Assembly (NCBI GenBank): GCA_010093485.1
Contig: MU001497.1
Location: 858,513 to 922,512, forward strand
Direction of reading: 5' to 3'
DNA from: Karstenula rhodostoma CBS 690.94
Taxonomy: Eukaryota; Ascomycota; Dothideomycetes; Pleosporales; Didymosphaeriaceae
DNA: 64,000 nt
Below, in pieces: positions 1 through 9,935 of this stretch; within the stretch, counting starts at the first letter, position 1; each line of letters opens with the position of its first letter. The translations under genes were made by a program, and so were the position numbers. A model generated the notes under the pieces. The model had not been told where the DNA came from and ran no database searches. It worked only from the letters and a program-made list of their open reading frames with translations.

Positions 1-357
1 CTGGTCACGCCGTATACGGCGGATGTGCAGGATGCTGTCGTGAAGAACTATGCGGGTGTTGGGGTGGAGGTTAGCGAGGAGCGGCATCTGAATCGTACGG
101 ATAATGTGAATTTTGCGGTGTTGGGGAGGGAGACGTTCGATCCTATGGTTGAGAGTGTGATGGAGGGGGAGGAGAAGGTAGATGCGGTAGCGACGTTTTG
201 TACGAATCTGAGCACTTCGGCGTTGGTGGAGGGATGGGAGGAGAGGTTTGGGGTACCGGTGCTGGATTCGGTGACGGTCGTGGTGTGGGATTGCTTGAAG
301 TTGTGCGGGATTGACACGGCGCAGGTTAAGGGGTGGGGAAGGTTGATGCAGTTGTGA
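1..357 (+). CDS. Asp/Glu racemase / maleate isomerase-like protein, 3' end only
   Basis: The reading frame is open from the first base of the window and stops at TGA 355-357, so only about the last 118 residues are present. The segment starts LVTPYTADVQDAVVKNYA, the strand-helix typical of the maleate isomerase / arylmalonate decarboxylase branch of the Asp/Glu/hydantoin racemase superfamily. Around residue 65 lies ATFCTNLSTSAL, whose Cys sits where this family carries its second catalytic cysteine. The C-terminal motif FGVPVLDSVTVVVWDCLKLCG also fits the family. Substrate cannot be told from the sequence; fungal members are often of unknown function in amide, malonate or pyridine catabolism. 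The first catalytic Cys and the true start lie outside the window. Confidence 0.75.
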   Translation: MVTPYTADVQDAVVKNYAGVGVEVSEERHLNRTDNVNFAVLGRETFDPMVESVMEGEEKVDAVATFCTNLSTSALVEGWEERFGVPVLDSVTVVVWDCLKLCGIDTAQVKGWGRLMQL

Positions 358-497
358 GAAGGAGGTATTGGGGCTGTTTTAGCATTCGCCGTGTGGGTGG
401 TGCGGGGTCTCTGACGAGCCTAGATTGTCTTCGTTCGCTCAATGCGAGGCTGGGATATATCTTAGGACCTTGTGTGGCGAGCAAGTCCAGGCGTAAT

Positions 498-592
498 GCT
501 GTATCGCAAACAAGCATCTCAAATTAGAACAGCTGGCGCTCAGTACTGCTGCACCGCAAAACCTGGGATCTCATATTAGAACAGCTGTCGCT
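498..592. repeat. Imperfect tandem duplication, unit about 43-45 bp
   Basis: Bases 516-540 and 568-592 match at 23 of 25 positions (ATCTCAwATTAGAACAGCTG core). The similarity extends upstream through 'gctg..tcgcaaa' at about 498 and 549. A third, more decayed copy of the 'CCGCATCGCAAcCAAG...ATCTCA' part can be seen around 605-636. Confidence 0.7.
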
Positions 593-790
593 TCGTAATT
601 CGAGACCGCATCGCAACCAAGGCCCAAATCTCAGTGTGTGTGTTCAGCACGCGCAATTTGAGACAAGGCCCAATGGTAAAGATGACTACAGGTGGGCGCA
701 AAACGCATGGGCAAAACCTTGTCTCGGAGGCTGATTGAACAGCTTCAGCTTGACGGCCGGCTGAGCTGAATAAACACAAATGACGCATAT

Positions 791-824
791 CAATGAGACA
801 GCTCCTTCAATGAGACAGCTCCTT
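791..824. repeat. Perfect 17-bp tandem duplication
   Basis: CAATGAGACAGCTCCTT occurs twice in direct succession (791-807 and 808-824), with the first five bases of a third copy following. Confidence 0.9.
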
Positions 825-1748
825 CAATGCGATTCGTGCTGTTCCTCAGTCGGTGCATCCAGGTGGTACGGTTGTCGTTGTGGCTATGAGCGGCTTGCAT
901 GTTGCTGGAATTTCGAAAAAGAGTGAATCAGGAGCATCCTCACAATCGACAACTCTTCCGCGGAGTGAGGATTCCGGTTCAGCGTAATCGCAGGTCTTCG
1001 TGCGGAATCTGGATTAGGCGCCAACACGTGCTGGAATTTGGAAAGTGCGGAGAACTCTCAGGATCCCCGACTTTTCCAATGCGGCCTGCATGTGGCCGAA
1101 GGAGAAGGTTCGAGTACGTCGTCGATCGTATTAGTGTACGCTCTGATGCAAATGACATGCCTACCGCGCGACATGGCGAGGCGGAAATGAAGGCGATGTG
1201 CTTGTCCCGAGTTCTTCCCAGACGGGACCGATCGCGCAGGCGTACTGCTAGCCCACTCTGGCAACTCTCGACCCCCAGAACGAATACGTGCTCAGCAAAA
1301 GGGGCAGGTCATACCCTTATTTGGCGTCCGAAGATGATCTCGTCCATAATGCGGATGCGGGTGAGCTCAGGGCGCCCCACCCCTCCGGAGGACGACGGAC
1401 TTCAATCAAGCGAAGCGAACGAATTGTACATCCCTGCGCCGCACTCGCCTTACCACAACCTGCCCGTGACTTTGTCCGATGCTTGTCACGACCCTTCGAT
1501 GAGTCCGTGTCTGCTCTATTCGTCGTGCGCAAGCGTTCTGCTATTGGGGCGTTGGTGTTTATGTCCGCTTAGCCCCATGCTGAACTACGCCCTGACCTTC
1601 ACGAGCACAGAACTCGCCCCGGAGCCTCGCTTAGCGGAGTATCTTGAAACACGCGGTAGCGTTCGGTTTCTGTGTTTGTCGAAACAATAGTTCTCGGTGT
1701 TGAGTGCGACGCTCAGATGCGGTAAACATGAGCAGTGCGGGCAAAGGG

Positions 1749-1754
1749 TATATA
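1749..1754 (+). promoter_or_regulatory. Candidate TATA box of the Gly-rich secreted protein gene
   Basis: GGGTATATAGC lies about 140 bp before the ATG at 1894. It is followed by a CT-rich stretch and an A/C-rich leader ending CACAATGG, the usual layout of strongly expressed fungal genes. Confidence 0.45.
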
Positions 1755-1893
1755 GCATCAGGCGTTGCGTTCGAGTCTTTCTTCTCATCATCCAGCTTCA
1801 TCACTACACAGTTCTTTACTTCCAACACTCTTTCATTCAACAATCACTCACTTTCCACACTCGCTAAGTCGAATACCATCCTTAATAATCACA

Positions 1894-2971
1894 ATGGCCG
1901 TCGTTTCTAAGCCCGCTGGCGCTCTTAGCAGCCTCGTCTTCCTTCTTCAGCTTCTCACCCTCGCCTCGGCCGAGGGTTATGGATACGGCGGTGCCGCTTC
2001 CTCTTCGGTAGCTGTCTCTACTACCGCAGCTGGCTACAATGCTGCTCCTGTTCCTTCCTCGTCTGCTGCTCCTTACGTCCCCGTTCCGAGCAGCAGCGTA
2101 GTCGTCTCTGTCCCGACTGGTGGATACGGCAGCGGCCCTTCGTCCTCTGCAGCAGCTTCTGCTCCTGTCCCTACTCCCTCCGCCGGTGGATCGTACGGAG
2201 GTGGTGCTGGCGGACACGGGGGTTACGGCTCGGGAGGCCAGGGTGGACACTCTGAAAAGCCCAAGCCTTCCGGTAAGTTATTGTAACTCCTTCCTGCTTT
2301 GGGATCATCAGGACTGACTGAACTCGCAGGTCACGGAGGGTACGGCTCCGGCAACCAAGGCCATGGCGATAACTCGGGCAACCAAGGTCACGGCAGCTAC
2401 GGAGGTGACAAGGGCAACCAAGGCCACGGCAGCTACGGAGGTGACAAGGGTAACCAGGGCCACGGTAGCTACGGAGGTGACAAGGGTAACCAAGGCCACG
2501 GCAGCTACGGAGGTGACAAGGGTAGCCAAGGCCACGGCAGCTACGGAGGTGACAAGGGCAACCAAGGCCACGGTAGCTATGGGGGCAACAAGGGCAACCA
2601 GGGCCACGGATGTAAGTTCGACTTGAAGCAACTCGATGCAATTTACATACTAACATTGAAAAGCTTACGGAGGAGGCAACTCCCACAACGGAGGATCCTA
2701 CGGCGGTGGAAACTCCAATGGTGGAGGCAACTACGGCGGTAGCAAGCCTGCTACTACTGCTGCCGCTTCTCAGCCTACTCCTCCCACTGGTGGCAATGGC
2801 TACGGCCAGCCTCCTGCTGCTCCTTCAAGCAGCGCTGCAGGAAATGGATATGGTTCCGGCCCCTCGGTCCCTGCCACTACCCTCCAGACCATCGCTTCGA
2901 GCGCCCCGGCCCCCTCTGCGCCAGCAACCACTGCTGCGGGCAACGGCTACGGAGCCGGCAACGGCTACTAG
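1894..2971 (+). CDS. Secreted glycine-rich repeat protein (3 exons)
   Basis: Exons are 1894-2272, 2330-2611 and 2664-2971 (322 aa). The introns (57 and 52 nt) start GTAAGT and keep the frame, the first ending CAG and the second AAG. An N-terminal hydrophobic segment (residues about 10-25, ending LTLASA) is a good signal peptide. A Ser/Ala/Pro-rich part follows, then six 12-residue repeats of the type GNQGHGSYGGDK coded by 36-bp DNA repeats. The tail is Gly/Asn/Tyr-rich and ends AAGNGYGAGNGY. There are no obvious Cys-rich or catalytic parts and no GPI-type tail. This suggests a structural or adhesive surface/extracellular protein; no named family was recognised. The TATA element and leader just upstream fit strong expression. 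Confidence 0.85.
2377..2610 (+). repeat. 36-bp coding minisatellite, six units plus a half unit
   Basis: Units begin at 2377, 2413, 2449, 2485, 2521 and 2557, with a partial unit from 2593. They differ mainly by silent C/T and A/G changes. Each unit codes for 12 residues, so copy-number change keeps the frame. The array ends at the second intron. Confidence 0.95.
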
Positions 2972-3549
2972 GCGGTCATTCAGTTCTTTGGTAATGTCGC
3001 TGGGGTCGCATAGCGCTGGCATACTTTCTCTACCAAACTTTATAGATTTCGGGTTGGGAATTTCATTGGTACGATCATCTAGATTGAATTAGCATAATAG
3101 GATGGAGGTGGAGAATAATGACACTGGGTTCTTTCCACGAACATTGAGATATTGCTTCGAATGCGGTGACTACACGATCTTGTGAATACTTGTAGTGCCT
3201 TGAGTTGACTGTGTTACCTCATGATGGGTGATGCACCACCCAAAATCTTGACTCGGACGATACATCCCAGCAGTTTTGTAGGGAGAAGGTAGGCGCATAG
3301 ATCGCCGGATCTACTCAAGAGTAATCTGAGATGGTATCAAATCAAAACGTTGCGTATTGAATATGTTCTACGTTGTGAATAAACATGTTTGTCTTTTGTT
3401 ACAACGTGAAAACACAATCAAAGCAGCTGCGATCATTAAAACTCGCCCACCATGTCAGAAAACACCCCATCCGCACCCAAAAATACCAACCCAAGCAGAT
3501 CTCGAAGCATTATCTTACAGACACATATCCGGGATTTGATTGCGGTGCA
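2972..3549. other. 3' region of the Gly-rich gene, no gene seen
   Basis: The stretch is AT-richer than the coding regions. No family-like open frame, RNA gene or clear repeat was seen. Confidence 0.5.
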
Positions 3550-3855
3550 ATGTCTACTCAATGCCCATCAAAGCCTGACTGTCAAGTCACGCGGGAAATG
3601 CATTCAGATTACATCAGCTTTCCGCGACTGTCGGAAGATGAGAATGAAGGTGAGGCTGTAATTTCCCCACCTAGCGCAACTAGAAGCCACACTCATCCTC
3701 GGCCTTCGTTTGGGATGTGGCTCATGTATGCACTATGCATGAAGACCAGACCGGAAATTACCGAAGTCGCTTTGACGGTGTACACCGGTGGCTGGCGGAA
3801 GATCAAGGAGGGCTTGTTTGTGAGGATCAAGAGGTTCTTTCGAATCTCGACTTAA
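3550..3855 (+). CDS. Possible small hypothetical protein (101 aa)
   Basis: The open frame starts at ATG 3550 and stops at TAA 3853-3855. The product contains an acidic patch (SEDENEGEA), a short hydrophobic stretch (FGMWLMYALCM) and a basic tail (FVRIKRFFRIST). No family was recognised, no introns are evident and no promoter element is clear. The same frame is open upstream to 3385, so the true start is uncertain. It could be a chance ORF. Confidence 0.3.
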   Translation: MSTQCPSKPDCQVTREMHSDYISFPRLSEDENEGEAVISPPSATRSHTHPRPSFGMWLMYALCMKTRPEITEVALTVYTGGWRKIKEGLFVRIKRFFRIST

Positions 3856-4108
3856 TTAAAGGCTAGATGTCTGCTACAGGGACTTGCCTTCTTTGCTGCT
3901 TAAACATATCAAAGATGGTCTCCCCAATTGTCGCATGAACGTGGTGGATTGGTGTACAAGACAATTTTACTGTGCAACTACGACTTGTGAGAAGCACATA
4001 TAGCTATATACTATCAGAGAATAACTATAGACAGTATTGAACGAAGCAGGGTTCGATCATGTAAAGAGGTTTCCAAGTGAATGTTCTTAGACAGACAAAG
4101 GTTTTTTT

Positions 4109-5949
4109 TTAGAAAAGCCTCAAAGCTTCCATGGAATCTGAAACGGAAGACGTGGTGTTAGTGCGGTTCGCCGCCGTCGTGACATTTCCCGACACAATAC
4201 CATCTCCATCCGCTTGATCGAGCCACGAGGCCCTCAAACTCCAGACGCCTACACTCACAGTAGCGCTCTCATTTACCCCCTCCACCTTCAAAATCATGAG
4301 ATCCAGAGGTTGCGTCGGGAAGAAGACGCTGGTTGCACCGAGCACGCCTCCGTTCACGAACACTTCGATGATGCTTCTGTCGATGATTCCGGAGATGTTC
4401 CACGAGCCGATCGTGGGGTCGTACAATGCTGTCTGGGAGAATTTATCCGTGAAGTAAGGGTTGTCCGAAAGGGCTCCGGTATGGCCTCGATTAAGCCAGA
4501 CATCTCCGGAAGAGATGAAAGTGCCCCCTGACACGTATTCGCCGGTTGCGGATGACAGGAAGGTGAAGTTCAGGGTACCCGATAGGGACGACGCGTCGCC
4601 GAGGTTGGTGATGTTGGCCTCAAAGTAGAGCGCACCTGATTCCACTCCCGAGTAGTCCACCACAACGGTACCGTTTCCAAGACTGGAGTTCGACGCCAGC
4701 TCGTTACCTACGATTGAGGAGATGTTGTAGGGGTAACTTATCAAGCTCAGGCCAACGCGCTCGAGGTCAGCAATGTAGTGGCCACGGGGCACACTCATAC
4801 TACTCCGGAAGCCTTCTTGTGCGGTGGGTACAATATTGGTGTATTGCCAGTTGCTCGCCCAGTTGATTGAGACTTGATCTTGGTCTGCTGGGATATTGTA
4901 GAAATACTGGCCGGCATAGTTGTCCTTGGCAAAATCCGTCAGTCTCGTTGTGGAGTCCAGAGCTTCAAAATGTGTGCCATTGAACGTCCCCAGAAAGTAT
5001 TGGGCGATAGATCCGCCAAGAGGTGCACCAGGATTGATAGAGATCTGCAGGGCCCAGAGTGTGCTCGGTAGGCTGCTATTCTCGCTAACTACAGGGAGCT
5101 CGACCATGTTAGGGCATTCATACTGTAGTCCGGTGATTCCGTAATGAGTGACGTTGCTCTCAGCTGTCCAATTCTTCAGATCTGGGGATGAGAAGATGCC
5201 AACCTTGAAGTCAACGGGATAAGCAACGACCATGACCCATCGTTCTGTTGGCGCATACCAAATGACCTTGGGATCGCGGAATTGTGTAGTGTTGCTGTCA
5301 ATGACTGGATTGCCAGAATACTTGATAAAGGAGTATCCGTTGTCGTACGAGTATGCGATTTCTTGTGTTTGCTTTTCTGCCGTATTCAAGGTATAAACGG
5401 CTACTACACCGTTCGTTTGATTTGGGAAGAAGCCAGATGTGTTGTTCACGTCAATGACAGCCGACCCGCTGAAGATGCCTTCGCCCGGAGCACCGGGAAA
5501 TAAGGCAATCGGCTGATTGGTCCAAGTGTATAGGTCTTCACTTGTCGCGTGGCCCCAATGTACATTCCCTGCTACTTCTTCGGTAGGATTATCTGCCGCA
5601 CTTGTGAGTTTGACTGTTATGCAGTTGATTTGCAAAGCTTACACTGGTAGTATAGATGATAAAGTCCCTCTTGATCAACGAACATTCCGTTCGGATCATT
5701 CATGAATCCAACAGGCGGACTGTAATGAACCTGCGGACGCAATAGGCCGGCATAGTTACCAGGAAGCGGAATTCCGGTAGGGACGTCCGACTCGGAATAC
5801 GTTGACGAAGTTGCCGTTGAAGAAGCTGCAGTGGAAGCCTTGGAGGATGCAGCAGTGGCACTTCCGGAAGCTGGTGTTGTTTGTGCATTCACGACGCCCG
5901 CGCCGATAGAGGCAAGCGCCGTTGCAAGGGCCACAGATGGAAATATCAT
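4109..5949 (-). CDS. Secreted glycoside hydrolase family 32 (invertase/inulinase-type beta-fructosidase)
   Basis: Exon 1 is 5949-5643 and exon 2 is 5592-4109, with a 50-nt intron (GTAAGC...GCGGCAG); the product is 596 aa. The acceptor was chosen because it restores [20 protein letters not shown], a GH32 hallmark. A signal peptide (MIFPSVALATALASIGAGVVNA) is followed by a Ser/Thr/Ala-rich linker. The nucleophile motif NDPNG is near residue 84, the RDP motif (QFRDPK) near 208 and the acid/base EC motif (LQYECPNMVEL) near 260, so all three catalytic sites are intact. FSGSAV is also present. A beta-sandwich-like C-terminal part follows. The likely role is extracellular hydrolysis of sucrose or fructans to fructose. 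The start at 5949 is preferred over an upstream in-frame ATG because it gives a clean signal peptide. Confidence 0.93.
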
Positions 5950-7450
5950 AGTGAGCAAGTCGAAATTTTGAGTGTGCAGCGGAGAACGTTTGTCAGTGGG
6001 ATATAGCACAGTCTAGGAGAACTGTACCTACGACATGTATCTACGACATGACGTCTGGCACATGATCAATTATGGTGCGCATGCTAGAAGGCTTGGCCTG
6101 CATAGCAAGTACATCCTATAGCCGGAAACGTATGATCTACCACAACGGTGTGAATCATTTCGAGACCAACGTGAGTTGCCGCGTGGCTGCCAGGTCTCAC
6201 ACTGTGAGATGGAAGTACGCGGCTGTCCGATGTCGATTCTATGGACGCTGGGACCGTAGCGGATGCGGGGATTTCCACCAACCATGAAGATCCGGGGAAT
6301 CTGTCGTCACGATTTCTTTTTACCATCAATCTTATTATCATTACGAAGCTGCTTCGAACACGATCCAAACAATCGTCGGGCACATGATGCCATTTCCTAG
6401 CCATGCACCGGTTGCCTTGAAATACTACCAGCAGAGGATTGCCCTGCGGTGATAAAGGCTGGGGTTGTGGAGAGCCGAGCCAAGCCGAGTAAACGGAGGG
6501 TTGCTCCGGTGGATGGTTGTGGTGCGTGGTATGGAGTGGGGATCTCGCTACTTCGTAATGTTCCGAGCTAGCCTAGCCTGTCCCCCTGCGCTATATCCTC
6601 CCTGTGCTTCCGATTTGTCGTGTGCCGTAAATATATGGGCATGTAAGAGCTACACCGTCGATATAAGGAGCAAGTCCTATTGGCTAACTATACGATTTAT
6701 ATTTATATGGGCACAACCCCATTTTTGAGGGTAATTCAGCCTTCTTATTGGCTCAGAAGCACGACGGCGTAGCTCTTATACAGTCACCCAGCAGGTTCGG
6801 GAGACTAGCGCATCTCGGTTTGCAAAGCCCTTGAGTAGCCTTTTATTACAAGCAGATGGTCGCACCGGTCTCCCGAACCTCATGGGTGACTGTATGCCCA
6901 TATCTACGGTACACGAGGACTACGCTGAGGAATAACTTCAGCATCTAGTCGGGGCCGCTTAGCGCGTTTAGAGATTCGTTGATTATCCGTTTGGTTGAGG
7001 TAAACCCGTTGTGCCCGCACTGAGACCAAAGTCTTGTACTCCATTGTTGAGCCTGGGGTAACACAACGTAGCCAAACTCCAACAAGGTATTGTATTGCAT
7101 GTTGAGCGGCGCTGTTGCGCGTTACCAGAGTCATGTCCTCGCTTTCGGGCTCTGCATACGGCAGCTCAGCCCCGTACCCCTAGGCACAGCTGTTGGAGAT
7201 TTCAGGTTCGCTTTCCCAAACGAGCCTACGGCCACATCGCAACACCGCTACAACTAGGCATCCAAGGACCGAGATACTGAAAGATATATCAGTTCGGTCT
7301 CGCAGATCCTATGCCCATCTTTTGTTTTGCGCTGCTCTGGAGGGTTACCCCACTTTTGCCTTCAATTCTGCGCAGCGTTCAACAGCAGCGGCCTGTGCAA
7401 CCACCACTCTAAAACACACTGGGCATCTAGTCCTCATCAATCTCTCTACG
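5950..7450. other. Gene-free accessory stretch carrying a foldback element
   Basis: This lies between the GH32 gene and the Hsp70 relic. No coding family was recognised in six frames. The AT-rich middle (6600-6910) holds the nested inverted repeats listed separately. The region up to the ATG at 7451 gives no gene signal. Confidence 0.6.
6633..6903. mobile_element. Foldback / MITE-like element with nested inverted repeats (about 271 bp)
   Basis: The outer arms 6633-6642 and 6894-6903 are perfect 10-bp inverted repeats (ATATGGGCAT). Inside, 6643-6660 pairs with 6762-6779 at 16 of 18 bases (GTAAGAGCTACACCGTCG type). Bases 6779-6804 pair with 6869-6894 at 24 of 26 (TACAGTCACCCA..AGGTTCGGGAGA type). 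The element could thus form two consecutive hairpins enclosed by a short outer stem. There is no ORF. This suits a non-autonomous DNA element or its remains; no target-site duplication was identified. Confidence 0.6.
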
Positions 7451-8972
7451 ATGACGTTGTTAGTATTCATCTTACTATGTGTTACGGTATCAGCATTTCT
7501 ATGGACAGAAGACGATCATTTCCAAGGCCTGAAAACGGCCGTAGGTATTGACTTTGGAAACTCATATACGCGCGTAGCTGTATATGAAGTCCCTTCACGT
7601 TACAGGAGCTACATGCTAACCGATTACAGGAACATCAATAACACGACACGAGTCTTGACTGACACTGATGGCGAAAGAGGCCTTCCTAGCTACGTTGCCT
7701 TATCAGAGAGACTGCAGCGCCTCCTCGATTTATATACTACGTCTGTGACTTATCTCGCTCTATTAGCCCTTAGATCTGTTCTGTTATATAGTAGTTAAGC
7801 AGTATTAAGATAGTTAAGACAATAATAATCCTAGAGCTATAGTTATATATATCTTACCCTACTAATTACCCTAATACTCCCTCCTCCTTGCGGGCGCCTC
7901 CCTATTGTCTTTCACGACTCCGGGATCCCCACATGCCTTATCAGAGGAAGGACCGTTAGTGGGAAGAGCCGCGAGAAATTACCCGAAACAACATCCTGAG
8001 CGAGTTATATCTGATTTCAAGAAACTGCTCGGCCGATCATATGAAAGGGTTCAGGGTGAGCTTAGGCATAACCATTACGAAGTTTATAAGAACGGCAGTG
8101 TTCCTGCGATTCGAGTTCCTGCACTTCAGAACGACAGCAGAACGGAGTACAGCGTCGAAGAGATTACCTCAATATTTCTTGCAGGGGTAAAATCGTTTGC
8201 AAAGAAAGCAGTGTGTCAGGATATAAAGAAAGCAGTCATAACATCGCCTTGGGACTTCAACTGGGACCAGGAGGTACGTATGCCGTTCGGAATTCCAATG
8301 CAACCCTCGTGTAGCTGCTGAAAACTTAAAAGACGGCATTGAAAGCTGCTGGGGAAATTGCCGGGCTGGAGACAATATTCATATATGAGCCGACGGCTGC
8401 GATGGCCTATAATCTCTATGAACCCGGTTCCGATGATCTAGGGATTAAGGCCTTCAACAAGTGCGGTGTGCTTCTCTTGACAGAATGGGCCCCAACAGGG
8501 AGCTCGCGGTCACAAGTATTCACGACTGTGAATGACAACCAACGAGAAGTCACCATCCAGCTATGCTGCCACGCTGTCGAAACACCTCTCGTTGTCTGTG
8601 GTGGATCCGAGAACGTCCAGCCAGAGAAGCCCGAGCCTTCGTCGAGGGAAGAAAGCGTCATAGGCATTGTGCGTCTTGACGGGCTTCCAGCAGCTCCACG
8701 TGGTACTATACAGGTGAGTTGCAACATCACGATTGCTTGTCGAATTTACTGCAGGTGTGCAACGGAAACTGACGCAGCATACACAGATAAAGGTCACTCT
8801 TGATGTGGACACGAACCTCAACTTGCGCGCCGAAGCCATCCATCTCGAAAGCGGAAACTTCGCCTCGCTGACGTTGGACAGATATGCGTTGGGAAATATA
8901 GACGATGCAAAAATACCAGAGGGTGAGGAAGTGACACTACTCGAGATACCGGTGAGACACGACGAGCTCTAG
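7451..8972 (+). pseudogene. Relic of an ER-type Hsp70 (BiP/Kar2-like) with HDEL, internally deleted and interrupted
   Basis: ATG 7451 begins a signal peptide (LLVFILLCVTVSAF), then TAVGIDFGNSYTRVAVY, the Hsp70 phosphate-1 motif. LPSYVALSE at about 7680-7705 should run directly into EGPLVGRAARNYPKQ (from about 7943) but is split by a 238-bp insertion with stop codons. The next segment reaches WDFNWDQE. An intron at about 8275-8331 precedes KAAGEIAGLETIFIYEPTAA. The frame then jumps to substrate-binding-domain sequence (SSRSQVFTTVNDNQREVTIQ; LPAAPRGTIQ; an intron at 8713-8788; then IKVTLDVDTN). About 180 residues, including the second ATPase lobe and the DLGGGTFD region, are missing. The C-terminus reads RHDEL-stop, an ER-retrieval signal. 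The parent was an ER-lumen chaperone paralogue; the present copy cannot be a working ATPase. Confidence 0.8.
7696..7946. mobile_element. 238-bp insertion in the Hsp70 relic, flanked by 13-bp direct repeats
   Basis: TGCCTTATCAGAG occurs at 7696-7708 and again at 7934-7946. Removing 7709-7946 fuses the flanks to SYVALSEEGPLVGRAARN, a canonical Hsp70 sequence. The repeat is therefore a target-site duplication and the segment between an insertion. The insert is AT-rich in the middle and GC-rich at its right end, with no ORF. A 13-bp duplication fits a short non-LTR (SINE-like) insertion better than a solo LTR. It has no good splice sites at its borders, so it is probably not an intron. Confidence 0.7.
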
Positions 8973-9543
8973 AACACGGTTCTTCCATGCCACGATCAGC
9001 GGACACACCCGCGGGATCTGCAAACCAGTTTTCAAACCCTCACGTTGCATTCCTCATAACTCGTGCCATCCACTCGATGGTGCACACATCTTTCTCTGTG
9101 ACAACCACGCTGCCGTTAATGGATTACTATGTGTCAATGTCACGTATTCCAAGCTCCTAACGACTGAGCCTGCTCAGAGTTTTCCAGTGGCTCCACCGCA
9201 GCATAATCTCCAGTTAGCCAACGAAACAGGTTCGGATTCCGAGGTTAAATAAAAGCCTCATCTACTCCGATACACAATACAACACCGAGCCTTCAATGGC
9301 GAAATCCTATAGGCGCAACACTGTTATCGTACGCGCAGAAGGAATGCCAAGTCGCTCAGGTAAGAATTCGATACCAAGCGCGGCTTTTGTCGGCTCAACG
9401 TGATTGGTGGAGCGGCATGAGAGAGCGCCACGCCAATGTCACGATGCAATGGCGAGCCTCACCAGATGTGTTGCACGTTTTGATGATGCATCAGGGGGAA
9501 TTTCTAGGCAAAGTCAGAAGAAAATTCTGTTTTACACAATGTG
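8973..9543. other. Gene-free stretch
   Basis: No coding family, RNA gene or clear repeat was seen between the Hsp70 relic and the TATA box of the small gene at 9666. Confidence 0.5.
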
Positions 9544-9549
9544 TATAAA
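9544..9549 (+). promoter_or_regulatory. TATA box of the small gene at 9666
   Basis: TATAAA lies 117 bp before the ATG at 9666. It is followed by a leader rich in CAACAA/CCACCA and poor in ATG near the start, typical of fungal 5' UTRs. Confidence 0.55.
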
Positions 9550-9665
9550 ATCATGGCGTTTCGTGCCTTGAGGGCCATCATCAGCACAGCAAAGCATCAT
9601 CACTACCAACAAACAACCACCACAAGCAAGTTTTGCTCGCTTTCGCAATCATCAAAACTCAAATC

Positions 9666-9935
9666 ATGGACACTGGCTTCACTCCAGCACACATCATGTT
9701 CTCGTATACTTCCTCCCCGGTATCGTCTGCCATCCACACTCCGGACCAGACTCGCTCTTCATCGCCAGTCCTTCACGAGCACTCCGACAGCAAGATGAAG
9801 AAGCTCTGGAAGGATCTCAAGCACCGCGTTGCCGAGCACCACCACAGCGTCAACGCTGCATATACTAGCTACTACGCAGCTGGACACGGCTTTCCCCACC
9901 CTGAGCACTTCGGTCAGGGCAACACCAGGATCTAG
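9666..9935 (+). CDS. Small hypothetical protein, His-rich (89 aa)
   Basis: This is a single-exon frame with a clear TATA box and A/C-rich leader. The N-terminal half is Ser/Thr/Pro-rich (SSPVSSAIHTPDQTRSSSP). The second half has a basic amphipathic helix (KMKKLWKDLKHRVAEHHH) followed by NAAYTSYYAAGHGFPHPEHFG. There is no signal peptide, membrane segment or known domain. The start is the first ATG downstream of the leader that gives this frame. Small proteins of this kind in filamentous fungi are often stress- or conidiation-induced, but nothing here proves that. Confidence 0.6.
   Translation: MDTGFTPAHIMFSYTSSPVSSAIHTPDQTRSSSPVLHEHSDSKMKKLWKDLKHRVAEHHHSVNAAYTSYYAAGHGFPHPEHFGQGNTRI

Larger units (their letters stand above)
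358..1893. other. Gene-free stretch with degenerate repeats; upstream region of the Gly-rich protein gene
   Basis: No convincing gene was found. An open frame at 899-1690 lacks any family resemblance and has Arg/Ser-rich composition typical of a chance ORF. The stretch holds degenerate tandem repeats near 498-640, a perfect 17-bp duplication at 791-824, and a TATA-like element at 1749-1754 followed by a pyrimidine-rich leader before the ATG at 1894. Confidence 0.6.

Noticed and set aside
899..1690. 263-codon open frame on the + strand
   Set aside because: Arg/Ser/Cys-rich composition, no family likeness, no promoter, and competing ORFs on the other strand; judged chance.
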